In this document: positions 1 through 7,470 of the stretch, one piece after another
How the letters are laid out: each line of letters opens with the position of its first letter
Position numbering within the stretch: the first letter of the stretch is position 1
Translations under genes and position numbers: made by a program
The notes under the pieces: model-generated
What the model saw: the letters and a program-made list of their open reading frames with translations, nothing else
The model's database searches: none
Told to the model about the DNA's origin: nothing
Source of the DNA: Candidatus Scalindua sp.
GTDB taxonomy: Bacteria; Planctomycetota; Brocadiia; Brocadiales; Scalinduaceae
Length of the DNA stretch: 64,000 bases
Assembly (NCBI GenBank): GCA_031316155.1
Contig: JALDRB010000009.1
Coordinates: 124,001 to 188,000, forward strand
Direction: 5' to 3'

Positions 1-383
1 TGGTAAACGGTAAAATCAATCGGAATACCAGGAATGAAAACATTTTTCTCAGCGGGAAAATAGTTTAAGTAGATATTAAAATACTTTTCCCTTATATCTG
101 GTTGGTCGTATGGAGGAGTGAAGGTCTTTGTTGAAATATTTGACTTGTTTGGATCGTTATGTTCATGGTAGTATTTTTCAAAGGCTGCCATATCTTCTTC
201 TGATATGTAGACTGTCGTCACCCTATTTGCAATAAGCCTGTATAACGTTTCTTCCGAAAAGGGATGATTGCCCTTACGAAACAAGACAAATTTGTTATTC
301 GTTTGTATATAAATTCTAAAACTGAGTATCGTATCAACTTGGAGGTTCTCGGTAGAAACTGGAAAAAATTTTTTATTACCCAT
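1..383 (-). CDS. N-terminal part of a probable HD-GYP-type regulatory protein (cut by window edge)
   Basis: An open frame starts with ATG at 383 and runs off the left edge without a stop, giving about 127 residues beginning MGNKKFFPVSTENLQ. The first 65 residues (LQVDTILSFRIYI, then VLFRKGNHPF, then a leucine-rich helix and TVYISEEDM) align by eye with residues 210-290 of the protein at 383-2035 and with the fragment at 4650-4907. This module commonly sits in front of HD-GYP domains. The start codon overlaps the stop of the upstream gene (TAATG), so translation is probably coupled. The catalytic part, if any, lies outside the window, so the HD-GYP assignment is inferred from the N-terminus alone. 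Confidence 0.65.
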   Translation of the reverse strand, partial: MGNKKFFPVSTENLQVDTILSFRIYIQTNNKFVLFRKGNHPFSEETLYRLIANRVTTVYISEEDMAAFEKYYHEHNDPNKSNISTKTFTPPYDQPDIREKYFNIYLNYFPAEKNVFIPGIPIDFTVY

Positions 384-2035
384 TACACAGTTTTATATGC
401 AGGTTGTAAAATTTCTCGATTTGACAATGAACCATAAGCATCTTTTCCCAACTTTGAATTAGCAGACCATAAGAATTCGAAAAAACCATCAAGTACTTCT
501 CTATCAAATACACCCTCCATTTCTTCTTTCATCACGCTATATGCCTTTTCACTGCTTATGGAATTGCCATATGGCTTATGAGATATAAGTGCGTTATATA
601 CATCAACAACACGCGAAATTCTACTGCTATATTCAATATCATTTCCTTCCAGGCCGTAAGGGTAACCACTACCATCAAAATTTTCATGATGGAGCATTGC
701 AAGGATGCATGATTCCATCGGCACATTTCCTGTATCTTGCAGGATCTGGTACCCAATCTCTGGATGTTTTTTTACATTTGCAAACTCTTCTTCACTTAAT
801 TCGCCCGGTTTGTTAATTATGGATGGAGCCAGCCTTCGCATACCAATATCTTGAAGAAACAAACCCAAACCGAATTCAAGTAATTCCTCGTAACTTATCC
901 CTATATAATTTGCATAGCTCAGTCCGAGCACTGTTACATTTATCGGGTAAGTTTCACTATGATTATCATGCTTCAGAACTTTAATCAGATCAAAAATACT
1001 CTCTCTATTATTCAGAATAAAATCGGTTACAACACCTACCAGATGTTTGGATCTTTCGATATCGCATATTCCATCAGATGCAGTACTTGAATCGTTGATG
1101 ATATTGATGGCAATATCATTAATTACTTTAAATTTCTCAATCGGCCTGATAGAGTTGTCCTCAACAATTTTTCCCATATTTGTCTCAATAAAACGTAAAT
1201 ATTGTCTTTTCCCTTCCTTAGGAACAAACAACTTATTAACATTCCTTCTGATGAATTCTTCTCTTTTTTCATTGACAAACAAATTTTTACCGCCCTTCCA
1301 ATATAAAATATAACTTTTCATACCATTATTTTTATTCTCAAGATAGAGCTCGCTAGTCTTAAACGGTCCCGATTTAAGACTTTGCAGAGTTACCGGTAGA
1401 AACTTATTTGAACAATTGTGGTAAAATTTATCAAGTTCTTCGATAATTGAACGTTTCTTTGATCTTTCTATCAGTAGGATATTACGGATTGCGAGGGTAG
1501 AATATTTTGAAATAACCTGAAGGATTTCAACATCATTATCCCGAAAAGGTTTCTTATCGTACTTATCACTCACGTTAATAACACCTACTACTTCTTTGTT
1601 ATAAACAAGCGGCATAGACAAAAGCGATTTGCACATATATCTGTTGCTATTTTTTTTCCCAAACCTCATATCCTCTTCTATATCTTCAATAAGCAGATAT
1701 TTTCCCTTTAAGGCTACGCTACCAGATATCCCCTCTCCCACTTTTTGCCTGGAGTGTTCCATGATATCTTTTGTAAGATGTTTCGATTCCCTTATACGAA
1801 GAACATCTCCTTCTAAAATCATTATGGAAGCATTTCTCACCCGGAGAGACTCTGTTGTCATTTCGATTATTAACTGATAAAGTCTCTTGAGATCAAATAC
1901 AGAAGTCAGCACTATACCAATTCTCTGTACTTCTTTACTGCTGAGAAAAGATTGATTGACCTTTAACACATCAGCACACAAACTATCTTTATCGTTACTT
2001 TTTGAAGACCAACACGAGTTTTTAATTGTTATCAT
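383..2035 (-). CDS. GAF domain plus degenerate HD-GYP domain protein
   Basis: This 550-residue protein has a GAF domain (about 35-190, with the SLLSMPLVYN and GVINVSDK strands), a linker module shared with two neighbours (about 210-290) and an HD-GYP domain (about 335-500). Intact HD-GYP proteins hydrolyse cyclic di-GMP. Here HHENFDGSGYP (449-459) is conserved, but the signature HDIGK reads QDIGM (395-399). The upstream histidine, present as THS in the paralogue at 3880-4707, is also absent (YPINV). Loss of metal ligands suggests a c-di-GMP sensor or scaffold rather than an active phosphodiesterase (inference). It lies 4 bases after the small gene at 2040-2246 and overlaps the next gene by one base. 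Confidence 0.85.
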   Translation of the reverse strand: MITIKNSCWSSKSNDKDSLCADVLKVNQSFLSSKEVQRIGIVLTSVFDLKRLYQLIIEMTTESLRVRNASIMILEGDVLRIRESKHLTKDIMEHSRQKVGEGISGSVALKGKYLLIEDIEEDMRFGKKNSNRYMCKSLLSMPLVYNKEVVGVINVSDKYDKKPFRDNDVEILQVISKYSTLAIRNILLIERSKKRSIIEELDKFYHNCSNKFLPVTLQSLKSGPFKTSELYLENKNNGMKSYILYWKGGKNLFVNEKREEFIRRNVNKLFVPKEGKRQYLRFIETNMGKIVEDNSIRPIEKFKVINDIAINIINDSSTASDGICDIERSKHLVGVVTDFILNNRESIFDLIKVLKHDNHSETYPINVTVLGLSYANYIGISYEELLEFGLGLFLQDIGMRRLAPSIINKPGELSEEEFANVKKHPEIGYQILQDTGNVPMESCILAMLHHENFDGSGYPYGLEGNDIEYSSRISRVVDVYNALISHKPYGNSISSEKAYSVMKEEMEGVFDREVLDGFFEFLWSANSKLGKDAYGSLSNREILQPAYKTV

Positions 2036-2039
2036 CCAT

Positions 2040-2246
2040 TCACCTCTTTCTCACAATAATCTTTACGTTGCTGACATTTTTTTTTATATAGTCGCTTAAT
2101 GATTCCAAAGCAATCTTTTTTGCGATACTCTGATCCTTACAAATAGCGTTTGACTCATCCATAAATATGGCAACCAGGTCCATTATTGTCAGACCAATAT
2201 GGTTATGCTGAGAAATCGGATTTATTTTACCTATTCTTGTGGGCAT
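2040..2246 (-). CDS. Small hypothetical protein (68 aa)
   Basis: This short gene begins MPTRIGKINPIS and has a predicted helical remainder with a basic C-terminus (IIVRKR). I do not recognise the family. It is supported as a real gene by a strong AGGAGG ribosome-binding site 9 bases before its ATG, by its position 4 bases ahead of the GAF/HD-GYP gene, and by a sigma-54 type promoter about 250 bases upstream. It is the first gene of that promoter's transcript. A role in flagellar or c-di-GMP regulation is only guessed from context. Confidence 0.65.
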   Translation of the reverse strand: MPTRIGKINPISQHNHIGLTIMDLVAIFMDESNAICKDQSIAKKIALESLSDYIKKNVSNVKIIVRKR

Positions 2247-2729
2247 TATGTAAACCCTCCTGTTCTGTTATATCCTCAACCAATTCTTTTCTTCACATCA
2301 TCGTTAAGGATTGTAAAACCCTAAGCATTTACTACACTCATCTTATAATGGTTTTCGGATATCCATTCTGCAAATAATGAAACCGTATCATTTGACAACC
2401 GATAACCCGGGTAAATAATGTGCAACGCGAGTTTATTTTGTCATATTTCTACCATAACCAGTTAAAAGAATTATGCTTCTATTAATGGTATAGGTCGCAA
2501 ATCCTGAACCAAACATTCTTTTAACAATACAACTAACTCCTCAATAAACATAAAATACAACAATTACGTAACTTACAACCTTTCATTTAATGAAACATTC
2601 TACACATAATAACTTACGGAAAGTTATTGTTTAACTATATAAGCTAATTTTTCTACACCAATCGTTACATTTTTCCCTTTGCACCGAATTCTAATCTCCT
2701 TTATTCTTACCATAACACGCGGATTTTAT
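2247..2729. other. Intergenic region with a sigma-54 promoter
   Basis: About 480 bases without a convincing gene. It contains the sigma-54 type site at 2497-2511 reading toward 2246. The rest is AT-rich, and I saw no strong stem-loop or small gene. Confidence 0.6.
2497..2511 (-). promoter_or_regulatory. Sigma-54 (-24/-12) promoter, TGGTTCAGGATTTGC
   Basis: On the minus strand the site reads TGGTTCAGGATTTGC, with GG and GC separated by exactly 10 bases and a TTTGC -12 element. Transcription would start near 2485, giving a leader of about 240 bases before the gene at 2246. The same 15 bases recur at 25488-25502 upstream of flgB, which argues against chance. Confidence 0.7.
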
Positions 2730-3692
2730 CTAAGATTTCATGAGGTTGTTGTCTTTCCGATTCAGTTCCGATAAATAATAATGATAGTTATTCTTCCCTT
2801 GTCTCTTTGCAATGTACATGGCAAAATCGGCATTTTTTACGAGAGTCTCTATATCCAGGCTGTCATGCGGGTAAAGGCTGATACCAATGCTTGCAGTAAC
2901 AAAAAGTTCTTTACCCTCCAGAAGAAATGTTCCGGATATTTCCTTAACTATTTTTTCGGATACTTTTGTAACATCTTTTACCGAATGAATGCTATCTACT
3001 ATGATAACAAATTCGTCACCGCCAACACGGGCAACCATATCACTCTCTCGCATACAGTTTTTTAACCGTTCTGCGACAGACTGAAGCAAGAGATCTCCCA
3101 CCATATGCCCGAAATCATCGTTTACCCTCTTAAAACCATCAAGATCCAGAAAGAGAACAGCAACCATCTTCCCTTCCCGGTCAGCTCTTGCAACAGACTT
3201 ACCAAGTATATCCAAGAATAACTGACGATTTGGCAAATTTGTGAGTTTATCGTGATGAGCCAGATGTTGCATCCTCAGCTGAGCTTTTTTCAACTCTTTC
3301 AATGTTCGATGCCGTTCAATGGCATATCGAATAGAACGAACGAGTAAGCTGCTATCAACACGCCCCTTGACCAGGTAATCCTGGGCTCCTTCCTGTACCG
3401 CCTTTACTGCAAACGTTTCATCATCCAAATTGGTCATCACCAAGATTGGCACATCAGGAAACTGTGTGTAAACCTTGGTGAAGGTCTCCAGACCGTGGCT
3501 ATCCGGCAAAGTAATGTCAAGGAGTACAACATCAGTCTCTCCTCGATCAAGAATCTTCAGCCCGTTTGAAAGTCTGTCTGCGTGTTCAAATTCAAATCCG
3601 TTAGAATACGCATCCATTAATTGTTCGCGTAAAAGCTCTACGCTGTCATAGCAGTCTTCTATAAGTAAAACTCTTATACATTTGAATTTCAT
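2730..3692 (-). CDS. Response regulator with GGDEF domain (diguanylate cyclase)
   Basis: This 320-residue protein joins a CheY-like receiver domain (about 5-125; phospho-acceptor in VVLLDITLPDSHG) to a GGDEF domain (about 150-310). The active-site motif VGGDEF is intact. A product-inhibition I-site, RESD, sits five residues upstream of it as in allosterically regulated cyclases. The enzyme should make cyclic di-GMP from two GTP in the cytoplasm when phosphorylated. No kinase is adjacent. It lies between two HD-GYP-type genes, so synthesis and turnover of the same messenger are encoded together. The ribosome-binding site is weak. Confidence 0.9.
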   Translation of the reverse strand: MKFKCIRVLLIEDCYDSVELLREQLMDAYSNGFEFEHADRLSNGLKILDRGETDVVLLDITLPDSHGLETFTKVYTQFPDVPILVMTNLDDETFAVKAVQEGAQDYLVKGRVDSSLLVRSIRYAIERHRTLKELKKAQLRMQHLAHHDKLTNLPNRQLFLDILGKSVARADREGKMVAVLFLDLDGFKRVNDDFGHMVGDLLLQSVAERLKNCMRESDMVARVGGDEFVIIVDSIHSVKDVTKVSEKIVKEISGTFLLEGKELFVTASIGISLYPHDSLDIETLVKNADFAMYIAKRQGKNNYHYYLSELNRKDNNLMKS

Positions 3693-3879
3693 TTTGTATT
3701 CTTATGATTAACTAAATTTTAAGTCTCAAACCAGATACGTTTGAATTCTCTCCAGCAAAACGAACCATATTTTTCCCAAAACTATTCTGTTGCGGTCAAC
3801 GTAATCATGACATGAACCCCTTTTCATTCATTTAATATTCTAGGTATTCTTCCCTTCACCACGTAATCGGATACAGCAA

Positions 3880-4707
3880 TTACTCTATCAATTTATTAAA
3901 ACCGGAAACATATAAGAAGTCTTCTTTTCTTCGCTTTCTCCGTGGATCGTGGGGTCCTAGAAATGATATGAATTCTTTTAACAGTTCCAATTCAAAGCAA
4001 TTTGACATTTGATCTTTCATCTCTTTTAAGGCTGCAAAAGGCCTCTTCGCAGCCGCATAAACCCTATTTGTTGTCATTGCATCATATACGTCAATTATAC
4101 GGGCAATCCTTCCGAATAAATGAATATCTTTTCCTCCAATTCCATTCGGATATCCGGTACCATCAAAATTTTCATGATGTTCTACAACTATTCTTAACGA
4201 TCCATCCTCCACGTTTTTATCTTCCAGAAGATTTTTCCCGGCTGCGGGATGTTCCATCACTATCTCAAATTCTTCTTTCGTGAGTTTGCCAGGTTTATTA
4301 ATAATCTCTAACGGAATTTCAATCTTACCGATATCATGCAATAATAAACCAGTACCAAAACATTTCAGTTCATATGGGTTAAAAAAAAGATACTTCCCAA
4401 AAAGCAAACCGAAGACTGACAAATTTACAGAATGTGTATACGTATAGTAGTCATGGGATGTTACCCTAACCAAACCGGAAAATGCATTTTGATCATGAAA
4501 TATGAAATTAATGGTACTATCAACCCATTTTGTAACTCTCCGCAGATGAGTGCCAGATCTCGGATCATTTGCAAGGTCCATAGCCAGGTATTTTGCAACT
4601 TGATAAACCGTTTGAGATTTTTCTTCCGAACTTTTGTTTCTGTCACTAATTATTGTTTGCAGGTTTTTCTCTGATAATTGAAATATTTTTGAACATCCTC
4701 TGTACAA
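3880..4707 (-). CDS. HD-GYP domain, C-terminal part of a frameshifted gene
   Basis: This frame encodes a canonical HD-GYP domain: THSVN, LLHDIGK, an HP pair, HHENFDGTGYP and RIIDVYDAM are all present, so the metal site for c-di-GMP hydrolysis looks intact. The nominal start is a TTG at 4707, and the first 15 residues overlap in another frame with the fragment at 4650-4907. Adding one A to the five-A run (4664-4668 on the plus strand as T's) fuses the two frames into one protein that aligns with the 550-residue paralogue at 383-2035. The listed start is therefore probably an artefact of a one-base deletion. The domain call is sure; functional integrity in the cell is uncertain. Confidence 0.85.
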   Translation of the reverse strand: MYRGCSKIFQLSEKNLQTIISDRNKSSEEKSQTVYQVAKYLAMDLANDPRSGTHLRRVTKWVDSTINFIFHDQNAFSGLVRVTSHDYYTYTHSVNLSVFGLLFGKYLFFNPYELKCFGTGLLLHDIGKIEIPLEIINKPGKLTKEEFEIVMEHPAAGKNLLEDKNVEDGSLRIVVEHHENFDGTGYPNGIGGKDIHLFGRIARIIDVYDAMTTNRVYAAAKRPFAALKEMKDQMSNCFELELLKEFISFLGPHDPRRKRRKEDFLYVSGFNKLIE

Positions 4708-4907
4708 ATAAAAAGCTTTTTTATATTCTGCCTTATTAATTCTTCCCGTCTGTCATTACCAAAGACTTCATCGCCACGATAAAAGAGTACATATCTCGGG
4801 ACACCTTTAACATAAGTCTTCAAATACAAGTCGTACCCTAATTTTGTATTGTCCAATAAAGTATCATACGTTATTGACATATATTTATTCATCTCATACC
4901 TCAGCAT
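4650..4907 (-). pseudogene. N-terminal fragment of the frameshifted HD-GYP protein
   Basis: This 85-codon frame encodes the module that precedes HD-GYP domains (DLYLKTYV, VLFYRGDEVF, then a helix and KKLFICTED). It ends at a stop shortly after the A5 run where the HD-GYP frame takes over. The likely start is the internal ATG of MNKYMSITYD at 4892, preceded by GAGG, rather than the ATG at 4907. The upstream gene stops at 4894 and overlaps this start region. Read with the next segment, the intact gene would span about 3880-4892. Confidence 0.75.
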
Positions 4908-5163
4908 CTATAATAGTCCCACAAGTATCATCTGAAACCGAACTCTTGTCATGCGTTGCAGCATTTTTATTTTCTCTTAAGAGATCTCCTGTTCTCTTCT
5001 GTGCAATGTTTATTGGTATCTCCCCTTCACCTTCTTCATTCTTTAAAAACCGCGAAAATTTCTTCTGCTTATCACTTTTTTTTCTTTTATCATGAGGAGA
5101 ACCATTTTGCCTAACATGGAACATCTCAATTCCATACTGTACCGCTTGCATGCCAACACTCAT
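4894..5163 (-). CDS. Small charged hypothetical protein (89 aa)
   Basis: The protein begins MSVGMQAVQYGIEMF and is followed by a very polar, lysine- and glutamate-rich segment with no membrane span. I do not recognise it. It starts 29 bases after the fliA stop behind a TAAGG-type ribosome-binding site, and its end overlaps the start of the HD-GYP gene. This spacing fits an operon member. A role near the sigma factor is possible but unproven. Confidence 0.55.
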   Translation of the reverse strand: MSVGMQAVQYGIEMFHVRQNGSPHDKRKKSDKQKKFSRFLKNEEGEGEIPINIAQKRTGDLLRENKNAATHDKSSVSDDTCGTIIDAEV

Positions 5164-5192
5164 AATCCTTACCTTACTTTCTGCTAAGCCAG

Positions 5193-5966
5193 CTAAGAAG
5201 TTTTAACGGTGTTCATTTTATTTACTTTTGTCCTGATTGCCAGTAATGCTCTATGATGCAATTGTGACACCCTTGACTCAGAAAGATTCATAACTTCTGC
5301 TATTTCTCTTAAAAGCATTTCCTCATAATAATAGAGGGTAATGACCAACCTCTCTTTCGGTTGAAGTTTCGCTATAGCATGCTCCAGTTGCTTCTGTTCT
5401 TCATCTGATTCCAATACATCGAGTGCACATTCTGTTTTACAATCCTGAATATTATCGTTCATTTTTGAATACTCATCATTTCCAGGATTCACATCATCTA
5501 AGTAGAGCAACGAGCAAAAACCGATATCTACTAATATCTTGTGAAGTTCAGAATAAGGAATCCCCAACTCATCAGCCATCTCCCCTTGTTGAGGAGGGCG
5601 TTTTAGTCTCTGTTCGAGAGTATTATAAGTTTGTTTAATGAGATTATCCTTCTCTCTGACTGATCGAGGAACCCAGTCTTGTAACCTCAGATAATCCAGA
5701 ATAGAACCTCTTATCCTATGAAATGCGTATGTCTTAAACTGTACCTGTTTTTTAATATCGAATTTTCCGGCAGCTTCAATTAACCCTAATATACCGGATT
5801 CAATAAGATCTTCCCTGTCAATATGCGAAGGAACATTAACCATAAACCTTCCGACAACATACTTTACAAGAGGAAGGTATTCTATTATAAGCTTGTCCCG
5901 TCCCTTGGTATCACTTTCGTTTTTGTTATATTGTGATAATTGTCTTTTTATAACAGCCGGTTGCAT
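5193..5966 (-). CDS. fliA: Flagellar sigma factor FliA (sigma-28)
   Basis: At 257 residues this has the usual length and motif order of FliA. Region 2 includes YLPLVKYVVGRF, DLIESGILGLIEAAGKFD and FKTYAFHRIRGSILDYLR. A region-3 linker follows, starting with the DWVPRSVR motif typical of FliA. Region 4 contains the helix-turn-helix MNLSESRVSQLHHRAL. It directs RNA polymerase to late flagellar and chemotaxis promoters and is held inactive by FlgM, which is encoded at 37323-37661. A GGAGG ribosome-binding site precedes the ATG. It follows flhF and a small membrane protein gene, a common position for fliA. Confidence 0.95.
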   Translation of the reverse strand: MQPAVIKRQLSQYNKNESDTKGRDKLIIEYLPLVKYVVGRFMVNVPSHIDREDLIESGILGLIEAAGKFDIKKQVQFKTYAFHRIRGSILDYLRLQDWVPRSVREKDNLIKQTYNTLEQRLKRPPQQGEMADELGIPYSELHKILVDIGFCSLLYLDDVNPGNDEYSKMNDNIQDCKTECALDVLESDEEQKQLEHAIAKLQPKERLVITLYYYEEMLLREIAEVMNLSESRVSQLHHRALLAIRTKVNKMNTVKTS

Positions 5967-6075
5967 TCTGAATCCTCCGGGTAAAGAAGAAAATGTTAAA
6001 CTCTATTACTATATTTCAACAGGTTATGAGTATAAAAAATCTGTAACAATTTACCGTAATCTGCCCCAACTTACA

Positions 6076-6354
6076 CTACGATGAATCCACAGTCGTTTGC
6101 TCTTGAGAATCGTTACCATTACCGCTCTGTTTTTCGTTCTCTTTAAATATCGAATCAGGAATCAACCTTGTCAAGATCCTCATCATGACAAAGAATACAG
6201 AACTAAAAAGACAACCGACAATAACAGACTTCTTTACAAGCGTATCAATTGATACGTGAGAGGCATAACCAAGAATACTTGCAAAGAAAAAAAAGAAAAT
6301 GCCAATATATATACTCCACCTACAGGTTATTATCACCAAGTTCCTCTTTACCAT
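6076..6354 (-). CDS. Small two-span membrane protein between flhF and fliA
   Basis: This 92-residue protein has two hydrophobic segments (about 10-30 and 42-62) and a polar C-terminal tail rich in N, Q, S and E. No family is recognised. It occupies the position between flhF and fliA where flhG (a MinD-like ATPase) often sits, but it has no Walker motif and is not FlhG. It starts 39 bases after the flhF stop, without a clear ribosome-binding site. Same orientation and tight spacing support an operon member. Confidence 0.55.
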   Translation of the reverse strand: MVKRNLVIITCRWSIYIGIFFFFFASILGYASHVSIDTLVKKSVIVGCLFSSVFFVMMRILTRLIPDSIFKENEKQSGNGNDSQEQTTVDSS

Positions 6355-6393
6355 AACAGTAAGCCACCAACATCTTCCATTACCCTTTAATAA

Positions 6394-7470
6394 CTAGTTC
6401 AAAATCATTTCTGCAATTGTATTTGCCGTAGCAGGGTTGATATCTTCCGACAATCCTTTTCCACCAGCAATATAGGAAACCGGTATCTTTGACTTCATCA
6501 CTACATTAAGCAATGCCCCATAAGCATCGGCTTCATCAACTTTGGTAAAAAGCAAACTGTGGATAGGGAAGAGTAAAGGTTCCTCAATAAGTGTATGGAT
6601 ATCTTTCAATCGGGTAGTCGCATCAAGTACAAGATGAATCTCTGAATTTGGTATGGTATTCATATACTCCTTTATTGCTAATAATTTCGAGTTATCCTTG
6701 CAACTCACTCCCGGGGTCTCAATAAATATATGCGATGAGCCTCTAAATTCATCTTTCACCAATCTTAATTCCTGAGGTGTTGTAACAACCGCCACAGCTG
6801 CCCCGATAACTCTTGCAATCTTATTTAACTTCTCCACACAATCGTCTTCAATACTTATTAAGACTATTTCATTCCCTGAAGACAATCTTGTTTCTGTTGC
6901 TAATTTCGAAATGGTTGTAGTTTTACCTACCCCGGTTGCACCGATAAACACCATCGTCCTGTTAGTTTTATCTTTTGAGTGGCAAGAGGGAAATATTTTG
7001 ATTCTCCGAACCATTATCTCCTTGATTTTCTGCCTCTGTAAGTCTTTTCTTCCAAGTTCTTCTATTTCCAACTCAGCCAACATCTCTCCGATGAGTATTT
7101 TTGCATATCTACTTTCTACCTGCTGTTCACAAAGCAGAGAATACCATTCTTTACATGTTTCCGGCCATTCATCATCTAGCAAATCAGTTTCTTGGTGAAA
7201 AGAGAAACTCTCTTCATCATTATCAACCTCTCCATTGTTAATTTCTCTGTTTTCATCACATCCGGAATCCGAATCTTTCTCTTTATAGCATACTTTTTCA
7301 GCGAAATTTTCAGCTGCCACGATCTCAACCAAACTCTGCCCAGTTTTTCCTTTTATGTCTTCATCGTTTATGTTCCTGGTATCCAGGATAATGGGAGATT
7401 CCCCCATTTCACTTTTTATTTTTGACAACGCTTCCTGTATCGTCGATGCTATAAAAGATTTAATTCTCAT
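6394..7470 (-). CDS. flhF: Flagellar biosynthesis SRP-type GTPase FlhF
   Basis: The N-terminus MRIKSFIASTIQEAL is typical of FlhF, which goes on to say 'DTRNI' at the end of this small domain. A charged variable linker follows (about 55-100), then an NG GTPase domain with P-loop GATGVGKTTT (about 177-186), the TPG-like ETPG and a TKVDEAD specificity motif. FlhF positions new flagella at the cell pole, normally with FlhG. No flhG is seen in this window. The start overlaps the flhA stop by 11 bases, so the two are probably translationally coupled. Confidence 0.93.
   Translation of the reverse strand: MRIKSFIASTIQEALSKIKSEMGESPIILDTRNINDEDIKGKTGQSLVEIVAAENFAEKVCYKEKDSDSGCDENREINNGEVDNDEESFSFHQETDLLDDEWPETCKEWYSLLCEQQVESRYAKILIGEMLAELEIEELGRKDLQRQKIKEIMVRRIKIFPSCHSKDKTNRTMVFIGATGVGKTTTISKLATETRLSSGNEIVLISIEDDCVEKLNKIARVIGAAVAVVTTPQELRLVKDEFRGSSHIFIETPGVSCKDNSKLLAIKEYMNTIPNSEIHLVLDATTRLKDIHTLIEEPLLFPIHSLLFTKVDEADAYGALLNVVMKSKIPVSYIAGGKGLSEDINPATANTIAEMILN

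Noticed and set aside
2370-2386. GCAAATAATGAAACC as a second sigma-54 site near 2370
   Set aside because: The spacing between the two elements is eleven bases, not ten, so it was not called.
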